The notes: generated by a model not told the origin, from the sequence alone. Counted from the first letter of the stretch, positions 1 through 8,233 are shown. The stretch: DNA of 64,000 bases from Haloplanus litoreus (GCF_042677945.1 NZ_JBHUDN010000003.1), one strand, 5' to 3'. Program-made: numbers and translations.

Positions 1-363
1 GTCTACCGGCAGTTCCTGACGACCATCGTCGCCGTCTTCCTCTGGTTCGGGGTCGGCCTCTCGACGCTCTCGGTGGTCGGACTGGACGACATCGCGGCGT
101 CGCTCGGAACCGCCGCCGGCTTCGTCGCCCTCGGCATCGCCTACGCCACCTCGGACATGATCGCCGACGCCGTCGCCGGAATCTATCTCCTCCGCGACCC
201 AGACTTCGAGACGGGTGACACCGTCCGCGTCGGCGACATGGAAGGCGTGGTCCGATCCATCGAACTCCGGAAGACCCGGTTCGCGGTGGCGGGTGACACC
301 GTCGTCCGGGGGAACGCCGACATCGAGGCGCGGTGGACGAAAGTCGACGACGACCGCTCCTGA
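1..363 (+). CDS. MscS-type mechanosensitive channel, C-terminal part (cut by window start)
   Basis: The frame is open from base 1 to the stop and gives the last 120 residues of a larger protein. Residues about 5-24 are hydrophobic, and GTAAGFVALGIAYATSDMIA (residues 34-53) is the Gly/Ala-rich pore helix typical of MscS channels. FETGDTVRVGDMEGVV then begins the beta domain below the pore. The protein ends soon after that domain, so this is a small, MscS-like homologue lacking the large C-terminal vestibule. Expected role: release of solutes on hypo-osmotic shock, in the cytoplasmic membrane. The start lies outside the window. Confidence 0.85.
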   Translation, partial: VYRQFLTTIVAVFLWFGVGLSTLSVVGLDDIAASLGTAAGFVALGIAYATSDMIADAVAGIYLLRDPDFETGDTVRVGDMEGVVRSIELRKTRFAVAGDTVVRGNADIEARWTKVDDDRS

Positions 364-453
364 ACCGCCGTTGCGGCCCCGCTTCCCCGTCCACGTGGGA
401 CCTGTTCGCATCCCGCCCGCGTACTTTATATCTGTTCCCCGAGAATTTCGGCC

Positions 454-1401
454 ATGTTCGTGGGTCACGCCGCTCTCGCGTTCGCCATCGTCGCCGGCGT
501 CGCGGTCGCTCGCGACTGGACCGCGGAGCGAGCCCTCGCGGTCGGTCTGCTGGCGGGGGCCTTCGCCGCACTTCCCGACGTCGACATCGCGTACGCACTC
601 GTGGGTGTCGCGGCCGCCGCGGGCGGCGACGCCCTCACGCTCGCGAGTGCGTTCTGGTCGACGGGGAATCTCGTCCACCGTGCAGTGACACACTCGCTCG
701 CCCTCGCGCCGGCAGTCGCCCTGATCGCGGCGCTCGCGCGCCGGAATCGACGCGCGGGCGCCGTCGCAGCCGCCCTCGCAGGCCTCCTCGTCGCCGTCGC
801 GTGGACCGCCAGCGGTCCGCTCGGCGTCGTCGTCACGGTGCCGTTCGTCGCCGGTGCGGTCCTCCTCGGCAGTCTGGCCGGGCGATACACCGACCTCACG
901 CCGTCCCAGGTGTTCGGGGTTGGTGTGGTCGGACTCGCGTCACACCCCTTCGGCGACCTGTTCACCGGCGACCCCCCGGCGATGCTCTACCCGCTGGACG
1001 CGACGCTCGTGAGCGAACGGGTCACCCTCGCGGCCGACCCGACGCTCCATCTCCTCGGAGCCTTCGGGGTAGAACTCGCGACCATCTGGGCCGCCGTGGC
1101 CGTCGCCGGCCTCGCGACCGGGCTCCGACCCCGGACGGCCGTCGGCCCACGCGCGGGCCTCGGTGCGGGCTACGCCGCGAGCGTCCTCCTCATTCCGGCA
1201 CCGACGCTCGACCTCTCCTATCCGTTCGTGTTCTCGGTCCTCGGGGTGGGTCTCGTCGGCGCCCTCCCCCGAGTGCGCGTCGTCGGGACGCCCGCCGGGC
1301 CGACCGTCGAACCGCCCGACTGGCTCGCCGCGCTGCTGACCGGGCTGTCGGCCATCACGGTCGCGTGGCTCGCTTACACCGTCGCCTACGTCGTCGTGTA
1401 G
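454..1401 (+). CDS. Membrane-bound metal-dependent hydrolase family protein (DUF457/YdjM-like)
   Basis: A 315-residue polytopic membrane protein. It starts MFVGHAALAFAI, the hallmark first helix of the family with an early His, and continues with LPDVDIAYAL (acidic pair after a helix) and a later HPFGDLF; these His/Asp clusters are why the family is called metal-dependent hydrolase, although the reaction is unproven. At least seven hydrophobic segments are visible. A TATA-like box (ctttatat, 424-431) sits about 26 bases before the ATG, so the message is probably leaderless. The gene is convergent with idsA. A second, shorter member of the family lies at 26417-26923. Confidence 0.75.
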   Translation: MFVGHAALAFAIVAGVAVARDWTAERALAVGLLAGAFAALPDVDIAYALVGVAAAAGGDALTLASAFWSTGNLVHRAVTHSLALAPAVALIAALARRNRRAGAVAAALAGLLVAVAWTASGPLGVVVTVPFVAGAVLLGSLAGRYTDLTPSQVFGVGVVGLASHPFGDLFTGDPPAMLYPLDATLVSERVTLAADPTLHLLGAFGVELATIWAAVAVAGLATGLRPRTAVGPRAGLGAGYAASVLLIPAPTLDLSYPFVFSVLGVGLVGALPRVRVVGTPAGPTVEPPDWLAALLTGLSAITVAWLAYTVAYVVV

Positions 1402-1428
1402 CGCGGGAGAAGGACCCGATCGGGGTCG

Positions 1429-2475
1429 TCAGTAGCCCCGCGAGATCAGGTACTCGGCAAGGTCTTCGAGCAGCGAGCGTGCCTCGTTGTCGGGGAGGAC
1501 ACGGAGGTCGGCCTTGCTCTGATCGACGAGCGAGCGAGCCTTCTCGCGGGCGTACTCGATGCTCCCGGCCTCGTTCAGGGTGGCGACGGCCGACTCGACC
1601 TCCGCCTCGGTGAGGGATTCGGCGTCCTCGGCGTCGACCAGCGCGTCCACGTCGACGCCCTGTTGCCGGGCGTGAAGCGTGATGAGGGTCGTCTTGTTCT
1701 CGACGAGGTCGGAACCGCGCTGCTTGCCGAGTTGTTCCGAGGGGACCGTCAGATCCAGAACGTCGTCCTGGATCTGGAACGCCGACCCGGAGTGGATGCC
1801 GTAGTCGTAGAGCGCGTCGACCACCTCGTCGTCGGCGTCGAGCAACACCGCCGGGGTCGCCGCGGCGTCGCCGTACAGCACCGCCGTCTTGGACTCGACC
1901 ATGTCGAGGTACTCCTCGGGGAGCACCTCGGTGCGGCGTTCGAACTCGACGTCGAGCGCCTGGCCCTCGCAGATGCGGGTACACGTGTTCGCGAGCATCC
2001 GCATCGCCTCGAGACCGTTCTCGGGCGCGGCACCCGTCTCGGCCATGATCTCGAAGGCCGTCGAGTAGAGCGTGTCGCCCGCCAGAATGGCGGTGTCGAC
2101 GTCGTAGGCCTTGTGGACGGCGGGCACTCCGCGGCGGAGCGCGTCGTCGTCCATGATGTCGTCGTGGATGAGGGTGAACGACTGGATAATCTCGAGACTC
2201 AGGGCACCCGCCATGACGTCGATGTCGTCGCCGTCGAGGGCGGGGAACGCCCGGTAGTCGACGGAGAGCGGCGGCACGTCCGCGATGGCCTCGGCAGCGA
2301 GCAGGGACACCGTCGGCCGGAGTCGCTTGCCACCCGCCTTCAGCAGGTAGCGCGAAGCCTCCCAGAGGCGTTCCGGCTCCACGAGCGGCAGGTCCTCGTC
2401 GAGGGCCGCGTTGACCCGCTCGCGGCGCTCGCGAACCGCCGCGAGCACCCGCTCTTCCGTCGAGTCGGTCGTCAT
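1429..2475 (-). CDS. idsA: Geranylgeranyl (polyprenyl) diphosphate synthase
   Basis: Trans-prenyltransferase of 348 residues that condenses isopentenyl diphosphate with allylic diphosphates to make the C20 (or longer) chain of archaeal ether lipids. The first aspartate-rich motif is LIHDDIMDDD (residues 103-111) and the second is FQIQDDVLD (233-241); KAGGKRLRP (46-54) binds the diphosphate. Both Asp motifs are complete. Its ATG overlaps the stop codon of the upstream RNase J gene by four bases (ATGA, 2472-2475), so the two are translationally coupled, an arrangement common in haloarchaea. Exact chain length of the product cannot be read from sequence. Confidence 0.95.
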   Translation of the reverse strand: MTTDSTEERVLAAVRERRERVNAALDEDLPLVEPERLWEASRYLLKAGGKRLRPTVSLLAAEAIADVPPLSVDYRAFPALDGDDIDVMAGALSLEIIQSFTLIHDDIMDDDALRRGVPAVHKAYDVDTAILAGDTLYSTAFEIMAETGAAPENGLEAMRMLANTCTRICEGQALDVEFERRTEVLPEEYLDMVESKTAVLYGDAAATPAVLLDADDEVVDALYDYGIHSGSAFQIQDDVLDLTVPSEQLGKQRGSDLVENKTTLITLHARQQGVDVDALVDAEDAESLTEAEVESAVATLNEAGSIEYAREKARSLVDQSKADLRVLPDNEARSLLEDLAEYLISRGY

Positions 2476-3824
2476 TCCACCAGCTGGATCATGTTGCCGT
2501 TTCGCGTGACGTGCAGGTCACGGCCCAGCGCGTAGCCCTGCCCCTCGGCCAGGTCGACGTAGGGCGCGAACCCTTCGAGGTCCTGGTGGGCCGGGATGAC
2601 GTGCTGGGGCTGGAGCGCGTCCAGCATCTCGTAGTGACCTTCCTGACGCAGGTGGCCGGAGACGTGGATGTCGTCGTAGATGCGCGCACCCTGCATGCGG
2701 AGCAGGCGCTCGGACTGGTAGCGCTGGCCCTCGTTCGTCGGCTCCGGAATCACGCGTGCCGAGAACATGACCTTGTCGCCATCTTCCAGTTCGTACGGCG
2801 TCTCGCCGCGGCCCATCCGCGTCAGCATCGCGCGCGGTTCGCCCTGGTGACCCGTGACGATGGGGAGGAAGTTCTCCTTGCCCTCCTTCATGATCCGCTT
2901 GAAGGTACGGTCGACGGACTTGCGGTGGCCGTACATCCCCAGGTCGTCGGGGAAGTCGACGAAGTCCAGTCGCTCGGCCGTGCCGGAGTACTTCTCCATC
3001 GACCGGCCCAGCAGGACTGGCTGCCGGCCGATGTCCTTCGCGAACTCGACGAGGCTGGTGACGCGGGCGATGTGGGAACTGAACGTCGTCGCGACGATCC
3101 CGCCGTCGTAGTCCTCGACGGAGTACATGACGTCGCGGAGGTGCTTGCGCGCGACGGACTCGCTGGGCGTCCGGCCCTTGTGGCCCGCGTTGGTGCAGTC
3201 CTCGATGTAACAGAGGACGCCCTCGCCCTCGCGACCGATCTCTCGGAAGCGCTTCATGTCGATGGGATCGCCGATGACGGGCGTGTGGTCCATCCGCTTG
3301 TCGAGACCGTAGACGACCGAACCTTCCGGCGTGTGCAGGACCGGGTTGATCGCGTCGATGATCGAGTGCGTGACGTTGACGAACTCGAGTTCCACCTTGC
3401 CGGAGTCGCCGATGGACATCGTCGATCCCGGGTCCATCTTGACCAGGTCGTTGCCGACGTTGAACTTGTTCTCGCTCTGGACCTGCTGTTTCACCAGTTC
3501 GATGGTGAAAGGCGTCGCGACGACGGGAGCGTCGTAGCGGTGGGCCAGTTTCGAGATGGCGCCGATGTGGTCGAGGTGACCGTGGGTGGGGACGATTGCC
3601 TGGACGTCCCCTTCGAGGTCACTCATCACCCGGTCGTCGGGGATGGCACCCATGTCGATCAGGTCGAGACTGTGCATCTGTTCGGTTTCGACGTTGTCGT
3701 GGATCAGCACCTGCGACAGGTTCAGACCCATGTCGAAGACGACGACGTCGCTACCGGCGCGGACGGCAGTCATCTGCCGACCGACTTCCTCGTAGCCGCC
3801 GATTGTTGCGATTTCGATTTCCAT
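2472..3824 (-). CDS. rnj: RNase J (archaeal beta-CASP 5'-3' exoribonuclease)
   Basis: Metallo-beta-lactamase/beta-CASP ribonuclease of 450 residues. It starts MEIEIATIGGYEEVGRQM and carries the zinc motif HGHLDH at residues 81-86; later HVSGHLRQEGH and HVIPAHQD are the C-terminal metal motifs of the family. Role by family: 5'-to-3' RNA decay and maturation in the cytoplasm. The ATG at 3824 was chosen because the family N-terminus begins there; the 42 further in-frame residues upstream are Arg-rich and non-conserved. A promoter-like box at 3991-4000 implies a leader of about 140 nt with three hairpins (see separate entry). It is coupled to idsA downstream. Confidence 0.92.
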   Translation of the reverse strand: MEIEIATIGGYEEVGRQMTAVRAGSDVVVFDMGLNLSQVLIHDNVETEQMHSLDLIDMGAIPDDRVMSDLEGDVQAIVPTHGHLDHIGAISKLAHRYDAPVVATPFTIELVKQQVQSENKFNVGNDLVKMDPGSTMSIGDSGKVELEFVNVTHSIIDAINPVLHTPEGSVVYGLDKRMDHTPVIGDPIDMKRFREIGREGEGVLCYIEDCTNAGHKGRTPSESVARKHLRDVMYSVEDYDGGIVATTFSSHIARVTSLVEFAKDIGRQPVLLGRSMEKYSGTAERLDFVDFPDDLGMYGHRKSVDRTFKRIMKEGKENFLPIVTGHQGEPRAMLTRMGRGETPYELEDGDKVMFSARVIPEPTNEGQRYQSERLLRMQGARIYDDIHVSGHLRQEGHYEMLDALQPQHVIPAHQDLEGFAPYVDLAEGQGYALGRDLHVTRNGNMIQLVE

Positions 3825-3968
3825 TGTTACCGAGCATTGAAACGCCACAGTCGTGGCAGAGTGCTCACGCAAATCCCGTCTCGGGGGCCACCGGCCCCGG
3901 CGTCTTACAGCACGTCGGTCGCTGGTCCCCGCGTGCGGCCGCTGCCGCACTTGCCCGCGGGTCGCTGG
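3825..3968 (-). promoter_or_regulatory. Structured 5' leader of rnj (possible RNA element)
   Basis: Between the putative promoter and the rnj start, three perfect stem-loops are visible: 3844-3857 (5-bp stem), 3884-3898 (GGGGCC/GGCCCC, 3-nt loop) and 3933-3950 (GTGCGGC/GCCGCAC, 4-nt loop). The 10-mer ggtcgctggt occurs twice, at 3917-3926 and 3960-3969, flanking the last hairpin. Leaders this long are uncommon next to leaderless haloarchaeal genes. It could be an autoregulatory leader for RNase J or a separate small RNA; function is inferred only. Confidence 0.45.
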
Positions 3969-3989
3969 TACGAGGCACTACACACCGGG

Positions 3990-4000
3990 GTGATAAAAAC
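3990..4000 (-). promoter_or_regulatory. Putative promoter (TATA-like) for rnj-idsA
   Basis: Read on the minus strand this is GTTTTTATCA, the only clear AT-rich box in the 215-base gap between rnj and the HAD gene. It predicts transcription from about position 3965, giving a long leader. Confidence 0.5.
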
Positions 4001-4039
4001 TACGTGGGTCCGTCGCCCGCCGCGGGCGGGACTGCGTCA

Positions 4040-4603
4040 CTATCGCTCGGCGGTGACACCGCCGTCGACCACGGTGTCGGCCCACGCGAACGCGACGCCG
4101 GCCCGTTCGGCGGTCAGGGCATCGCGCTCGGAGTCGCCGACGAACACCGTCTCCGACGGGTCGGCGCCGATGCGGTCGACCGTCGTCAGCAACGGTTCCG
4201 GGTCGGGTTTGTGCGTCGCCACCGAGTCCCGCCCGACGACGGCGCCGACGTGGGACAGCAGGTCGTGTCGCTCCAGCGCCAGCCGGCAGGCGGCTTCGGC
4301 GTTCAGCGAGCAGACGCCGACCGAGCGTCCCCGGTGGGGGAGGCGGTCGGCGAGGGGGAGCCGGATCGCTCGTTCGGCCCCGCGACGTTCGTGAGCCGCG
4401 AGGATTGACTCCAGTTCGTCCGCTAGACCGTACTCCGGCGCCGTCTCTAGGAGCGACCAGAGGTCGGCGTCGGCGTCGACGCCCGCCTCGGCGAAGGCCG
4501 CCGTCGCCTCCGTGGCGGCGGCCTTCCAGTTGACCGCCAGACGGACGAGCGTACCGTCGAGGTCGTACACGACGGCACCGTAGTCGTCGATACGGGTGCT
4601 CAC
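4040..4603 (-). CDS. HAD-superfamily phosphatase (phosphoglycolate phosphatase-like)
   Basis: HAD hydrolase of 187 residues. Motif I is VVYDLDGTLV (about residues 11-20) with the nucleophile and acid Asp residues; the motif II region is VGVCSLNAEAA; motif III/IV is the stretch from HKPDPEPL to VFVGDSERDALTA. The cap is small, as in subfamily IA phosphatases. Substrate is unknown. A GTG start at 4603 is chosen because TTATC at about 4629 lies about 26 bases upstream, fitting a leaderless transcript, and no in-frame ATG is nearby. It is divergent from the cysE leader. Confidence 0.82.
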   Translation of the reverse strand: MSTRIDDYGAVVYDLDGTLVRLAVNWKAAATEATAAFAEAGVDADADLWSLLETAPEYGLADELESILAAHERRGAERAIRLPLADRLPHRGRSVGVCSLNAEAACRLALERHDLLSHVGAVVGRDSVATHKPDPEPLLTTVDRIGADPSETVFVGDSERDALTAERAGVAFAWADTVVDGGVTAER

Positions 4604-4680
4604 GCCGCCATGTAGGCGAGCGCCGATAATGTGACCTTCGGTCGGCGCGATCGTGTGGCGCCGATGACCGTCGACAGAAC

Positions 4681-4690
4681 CCTTTTGTGG
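4681..4690 (+). promoter_or_regulatory. Putative promoter of the cysE transcript
   Basis: ccttttgtgg is the best AT-rich box upstream of cysE. Its centre is about 27 bases before ATG 4712 and about 210 bases before the cysE ATG, so it predicts that transcription starts at the small Cys-rich ORF rather than at cysE. Confidence 0.45.
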
Positions 4691-4711
4691 TCGTATCGAG
4701 TACTCACGGCC

Positions 4712-4909
4712 ATGCCGACGACCGTCGGTCACTCCGGACAGCGGATCGCCTTCGAGCGCCCATCATCGCTCGCGAGGTGCTGTCCCTGTCCCTGCCGCCC
4801 CGCCCGGCAGCCGACGGCCTCGTCGATCCGGTATCCGGCCCACGCGGCAACGCGTCCGCCGGTCGCCACGGGCGACCGCGGGCGGTCCGGAGCCCATGTT
4901 CGGCAGTAG
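4712..4909 (+). CDS. Candidate Cys-rich leader peptide upstream of cysE
   Basis: A 65-codon ORF starting at the predicted leaderless position. Residues 23-28 read CCPCPC, four Cys codons within six, and they are the only Cys codons in the ORF. It ends 14 bases inside cysE, in another frame, so a ribosome finishing it would stop right at the cysE start. Third codon positions are mostly G or C. No protein family is recognised. The placement of a Cys cluster before serine acetyltransferase, the first committed enzyme of cysteine synthesis, suggests a regulatory leader; in mycobacteria Cys-rich upstream ORFs do regulate cysteine genes, but this is not established in archaea. Confidence 0.4.
   Translation: MPTTVGHSGQRIAFERPSSLARCCPCPCRPARQPTASSIRYPAHAATRPPVATGDRGRSGAHVRQ
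4860..4887 (+). promoter_or_regulatory. Two mutually exclusive hairpins before the cysE start
   Basis: CGGTCGCC (4860-4867) pairs with GGCGACCG (4871-4878) across a 3-nt loop. The alternative GACCG (4874-4878) pairs with CGGTC (4883-4887). They share 4874-4878, so only one can form at a time, and the second lies 9-22 bases upstream of the cysE ATG where it could affect initiation. Short GC hairpins are frequent by chance in this genome. Confidence 0.35.
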
Positions 4910-5525
4910 CCTCCTCGCGGCCGCACGCCGCCGGGTCGGCGAGGACCTGGCGGCGGTCCGTGAACGCGACCCCGCCGCCGGGAACCTGCTCGTCCTCCTG
5001 ACCTGCTATCCCGGACTCCACGCGCTGTGGATCTACCGGATCGCCCACCTGTGCTGGGAGCGCGACCACACCGTGATCGCCCGCCTCCTCTCGCAGTTCG
5101 CTCGCCTGACGACGGGTGTCGAGATTCACCCCGCCGCCGAAATCGGCCGTCGAGTCGTGATCGATCACGGTATCGGCGTGGTGATCGGGTCGACCGCCGA
5201 AGTGGGCGACGACGTACTCATGTACCACGGCGTCACCCTCGGTAACCGTCGTCCGACCGACGGCAAACGCCACCCCACCGTCGGCGACGACGTGATGCTC
5301 GGCGCCAACGCCACCGTCCTCGGTCCGATCGAGGTCGGCGACGGCGCGACCGTCGGCGGCGCCGCCGTCGTCGTCGAACCGGTCGATCCCGGCACCACCG
5401 TCGTCGGGAACCCCGCCCGCCCAGTGGAGAAGACCCACCTCGTGAACGACGGGCAGGACACCACGGACACGGCCGCCGACGTCGACCGAATCGTCTGTGA
5501 CGGCGGCGAGCGAACCGACGACTGA
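4896..5525 (+). CDS. cysE: Serine O-acetyltransferase
   Basis: 209 residues. It transfers acetyl from acetyl-CoA to L-serine, giving O-acetylserine for cysteine synthesis in the cytoplasm. The short N-terminal helical part (DPAAGNLLVLLTCYPGLHA) is like that of the compact Bacillus-type enzymes, and a left-handed beta-helix of hexapeptide repeats follows (VEIHPAAEIGRRVVIDHG, GDDVLMYHGVTLGN, PTVGDDVMLGANATVLG). The catalytic His region DHGIGVVIG and the MYHGVTLG motif are intact. The start matches the family N-terminus. A Cys-rich ORF overlaps the start by 14 bases and a dispersed repeat follows the stop directly. No cysK neighbour is present. Confidence 0.93.
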   Translation: MFGSSLLAAARRRVGEDLAAVRERDPAAGNLLVLLTCYPGLHALWIYRIAHLCWERDHTVIARLLSQFARLTTGVEIHPAAEIGRRVVIDHGIGVVIGSTAEVGDDVLMYHGVTLGNRRPTDGKRHPTVGDDVMLGANATVLGPIEVGDGATVGGAAVVVEPVDPGTTVVGNPARPVEKTHLVNDGQDTTDTAADVDRIVCDGGERTDD

Positions 5526-5567
5526 GCCGGACTGTCGTAAGTCAGTACTCGTTGTTCGCCGACATCT
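5526..5567 (+). repeat. Stop-proximal dispersed repeat, copy a
   Basis: GGACTGTCGTAAGTCAGT at 5529-5546 begins six bases after the first base of the cysE stop codon, followed by a GTTCGCCGACATC end matching other copies. The bases 5544-5607 also fold as an imperfect palindrome around CATC (TTCGCCGA against TCGGCGCA, then GTAC against GTAC). Reads in the same direction as the upstream gene. Confidence 0.55.
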
Positions 5568-5649
5568 CGGCGCACCACCGGGTACGAGCGCGGCCGTCGC
5601 GGGGGGTGACTCCACGAACTATATACTCGTTGACATCGTACCCCGTGTC

Positions 5650-6879
5650 ATGGCACGGTCACACACGATACTGTGTGTAGCACTGGTTCTGTCCATCGTC
5701 GTCCCCGCCGCTGGGCCGGTGGTCGCACAATCCGACGGTGGAACGGTCACGGTCACCCTCGCGGTCCGCGACTCGGACGGCGATCCGGTGGCCGACGCCG
5801 AACTCGACGTCGAGTGGTCGGACGGGTCGACGACGGCAACGACGGCCGGCAACGGAAAGGCGTTCGTCGACGTGCCCGACGGGGCACGCCTCAGCATCTC
5901 GGTGACGCATCCGCGATACATCCGCAGTTCACCCTACGTCGTCCAATCGGCGTCCGAGCGCGAAGTCACGGTCGACGTGTTCCGGAAGAGCACGCTTCGT
6001 CTCGAGGTCAACGGGCCGAACGGCTCCGTCGCCGACGCCTCGGTTCTCGTCGAACGCGGCGGCCTCGACGTGGCGACCGGGTCGACCGGTCCGGACGGCG
6101 TCTTCGAGACCGACGTCATCCAGGCCGGCGACTACACCGTCACGGTCACCAAGCCGGGGTACTACGTCCGACAGAAGCCAATCCGGATCGAAGGCGACAT
6201 CACGAACCGGATCGCGCTCCGCCCCGGATCGGTAACGGTGCGGGTGACCGTCGACGACCCACACTTCGATCCGCCGAGACCAGTCGACGAATCGCGGGTG
6301 GCCCTGCAGGGTGTCGGTACCGCCCGTACCGACGCGGACGGGAACGCCACCCTCGAAGTGCCGGTCAACACCCCGACCACACTCCGGGTCAGCAAGAGCG
6401 GCTACCGGACCGTCACTCGCGACCTGACGGTCGGCGAGGAGAACACGAGTCTCGAGGCCGACCTCTCGCGGACGCCGGATCTCACGGCCAGCGTGACCAA
6501 CGACCGTCTGGTGGCCGGAACCCGGGCGTTGCTGGAGGTGACGAACGCCTACGGCGAACCCGCGTCGGGTGTGACCGTCACGCTCGACGGGGACCGTGTC
6601 GGCACCACCGACGCCGATGGCGAACTCGCAGTGCGGATAGCGGACCCCGGTGAACACACGCTCCGGGCGTCGCGAGGGGGCGTCACGTCGAACGCGGTGA
6701 CGGTCGAAGCCATCGACGCCGACGGCGCCACGCCGACGCCGACGGCCGAACCGACCGCGACGGCGACCGAGACGCCGACCGAGACGCCGACCGAAACCGG
6801 GGCCGGGGGTCCGGGCTTTACGCCCGCTGCGGCGGTGCTCGCGGTGTTCACCGTCGGGTTCCTGCTCCGACGCCGCTGA
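5650..6879 (+). CDS. Secreted PGF-CTERM surface protein with repeated Ig-like/carboxypeptidase-regulatory-like domains
   Basis: 409 residues. A Sec-type signal peptide (residues 1-26, ending VVAQ) is followed by four or so beta-sandwich repeats of the carboxypeptidase-regulatory/Ig type, each with a turn such as DSDGDPVADAEL, GPNGSVADASV and DADGNATLEV. Then comes a Thr/Glu/Pro linker (TATETPTETPTETGAG) and the C-terminal sorting signal GGPGFTPAAAVLAVF...RRR, the PGF-CTERM tripartite motif recognised by archaeosortase A. The protein is therefore exported, cleaved and lipid-anchored outside the cell. ATG 5650 is favoured over upstream frames because tatatact (5619-5626) sits about 27 bases before it. 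Ligand or enzymatic role unknown. Confidence 0.88.
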   Translation: MARSHTILCVALVLSIVVPAAGPVVAQSDGGTVTVTLAVRDSDGDPVADAELDVEWSDGSTTATTAGNGKAFVDVPDGARLSISVTHPRYIRSSPYVVQSASEREVTVDVFRKSTLRLEVNGPNGSVADASVLVERGGLDVATGSTGPDGVFETDVIQAGDYTVTVTKPGYYVRQKPIRIEGDITNRIALRPGSVTVRVTVDDPHFDPPRPVDESRVALQGVGTARTDADGNATLEVPVNTPTTLRVSKSGYRTVTRDLTVGEENTSLEADLSRTPDLTASVTNDRLVAGTRALLEVTNAYGEPASGVTVTLDGDRVGTTDADGELAVRIADPGEHTLRASRGGVTSNAVTVEAIDADGATPTPTAEPTATATETPTETPTETGAGGPGFTPAAAVLAVFTVGFLLRRR

Positions 6880-6883
6880 TTCG

Positions 6884-6960
6884 TCCGGACTGTTGTAAGT
6901 CGATCCCGGCCGTCGCCGACCACACGGGGGCGACGGCCGACCACGGTCACACCGATCCGT
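6884..6960 (+). repeat. Stop-proximal dispersed repeat, copy b (palindromic)
   Basis: GGACTGTTGTAAGTCGAT begins at 6887, eight bases after the stop of the PGF-CTERM gene, and runs on through CCCGGCCGTCGCCGACCAC to 6923. The second half contains the inverted partner; GGCCGTCGCC and GGCGACGGCC give a stem of at least 10 bp. It lies between two convergent genes. Confidence 0.6.
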
Positions 6961-6961
6961 C

Positions 6962-8149
6962 TCACTCCCGCAGCGACTCGACGACGACCGCAGGATCGGC
7001 GTCGAGTCCCCCACTCTGGGCGAAGGTCGGGCCGCCACCGCCACCGCCGCCGAACGCCGCGGTCACCTCCTCGACCACGTCGCCGGCGTCCACCTCGCCG
7101 GTCGTCGCGACCACGACGTAGGGCGAGGCGGAGTCGCCGACCGCAGCGATCACGTCCGCCTCGTCGCCGACGCGGTCCTGTGCGGCCTCACCGACCTCGT
7201 TTGGGCCGAAGTCGGAGACGGCGCCCACCCGCCAGACGGTGCCGTCGTGGTCGACCGTCGGGAGCGCCGACAGGCGTGCGCCGAGCACCTCGGATTTGTA
7301 CTCGCGGACCTCGCTCTCCAGTGCGTCACGGTCGGCGAGCAGGTCGCTCACCGCGGTGTCGAGATCCGCGACGCCAGTGCCGAGTTCGCGGGCGGCGTCG
7401 AGGGCGGCACCCCGGATCCGTGCCCGGCGGTCGATGGCGGTCGGCCCCACCGCGAACTCGACGCGGGTGAGCCCCTCGCCCGGGTTCGAACGGTCGAGCA
7501 CCTCGATCGGGCCGATTTCGCGGGTGTTATCGACGTGCGTGCCGCCGCAGGCCGCCACGTCCCAGCCCTCGATGTCGACCAGACGGACCGTGTCGGCGTC
7601 GGCCATCACGCCCTCCTCGGTCTTCGTGTTGAACGCGACGTCGTCGCGGGTGCGCGCCTCGTCGACCGGGACACGCTCCCACGAGACGGGGCGGGAGTCC
7701 CACACCGCCCGGTTGGTGAGACGTTCGAGTTCGACCAGCACCGCGTCGTCGATATCGGTCGAGGTGGCGAAGTCGACACGGATCTTCTCCGAATCGATGC
7801 CGAAGCCGCCGTAGCCCAGGTCGTCGAGCAGTCTGCGGCCGGCGCCGTAGAGGAGGTGGCTCGCCGTGTGCGCACGGGTGCAGTAGGTCCGGAAGTCGTC
7901 GTCGACGACGCCGACCACCTCGTCGCCGGGCGCGAGGGCGGTCTCCTCGACGAGCGTGTGGACCACGGCGTCGCCATCGGCCTGCACGTCGGCGAGGGGG
8001 ACGCCGGCGAGCGTGCCGCGGTCGGCGGGTTGGCCGCCGCTCTCGGCGTAGAAGTACGTCCGGTCGAGGACGACGTCCCGGCCGTCGACGCCGCGAACCG
8101 TCGCCTCGAACTCCCGTACGTCGGGGTCGGAAGGAGCGTACGTCTGCAT
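6962..8149 (-). CDS. alaX: Alanyl-tRNA editing protein AlaX (long form with DHHA1 domain)
   Basis: 395 residues; a free-standing homologue of the AlaRS editing domain that hydrolyses mischarged Ser/Gly-tRNA(Ala). Zinc ligands are the HTASH motif (94-98) and CGGTH (201-205). The N-terminal beta-barrel has FYAESGGQPADRG (33-45). The C-terminal third contains a heptad-like helix and the Gly-rich DHHA1 tail FGGGGGGGPTFAQSGG, so this is the AlaX-L type. ATG 8149 is supported by GATTTATGG about 25 bases upstream. Together with DtdA (21821-23188) the window carries two trans-editing enzymes. Confidence 0.93.
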   Translation of the reverse strand: MQTYAPSDPDVREFEATVRGVDGRDVVLDRTYFYAESGGQPADRGTLAGVPLADVQADGDAVVHTLVEETALAPGDEVVGVVDDDFRTYCTRAHTASHLLYGAGRRLLDDLGYGGFGIDSEKIRVDFATSTDIDDAVLVELERLTNRAVWDSRPVSWERVPVDEARTRDDVAFNTKTEEGVMADADTVRLVDIEGWDVAACGGTHVDNTREIGPIEVLDRSNPGEGLTRVEFAVGPTAIDRRARIRGAALDAARELGTGVADLDTAVSDLLADRDALESEVREYKSEVLGARLSALPTVDHDGTVWRVGAVSDFGPNEVGEAAQDRVGDEADVIAAVGDSASPYVVVATTGEVDAGDVVEEVTAAFGGGGGGGPTFAQSGGLDADPAVVVESLRE

Positions 8150-8233
8150 GGACGGGAGTCGGACGCCCGACCCATAAATCCGTTCGGCTCTTACACTGCT
8201 TGTCGTGACCGGTTTCCGGGCGTCACCGCAGCC

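Noticed and set aside
2511..4394. Long open frame (over 600 codons) antisense to rnj
   Set aside because: Antisense frames stay open in this GC-rich genome because of codon use. Its protein is Val/Asp/Arg-rich without motifs, while the minus strand encodes a complete RNase J.
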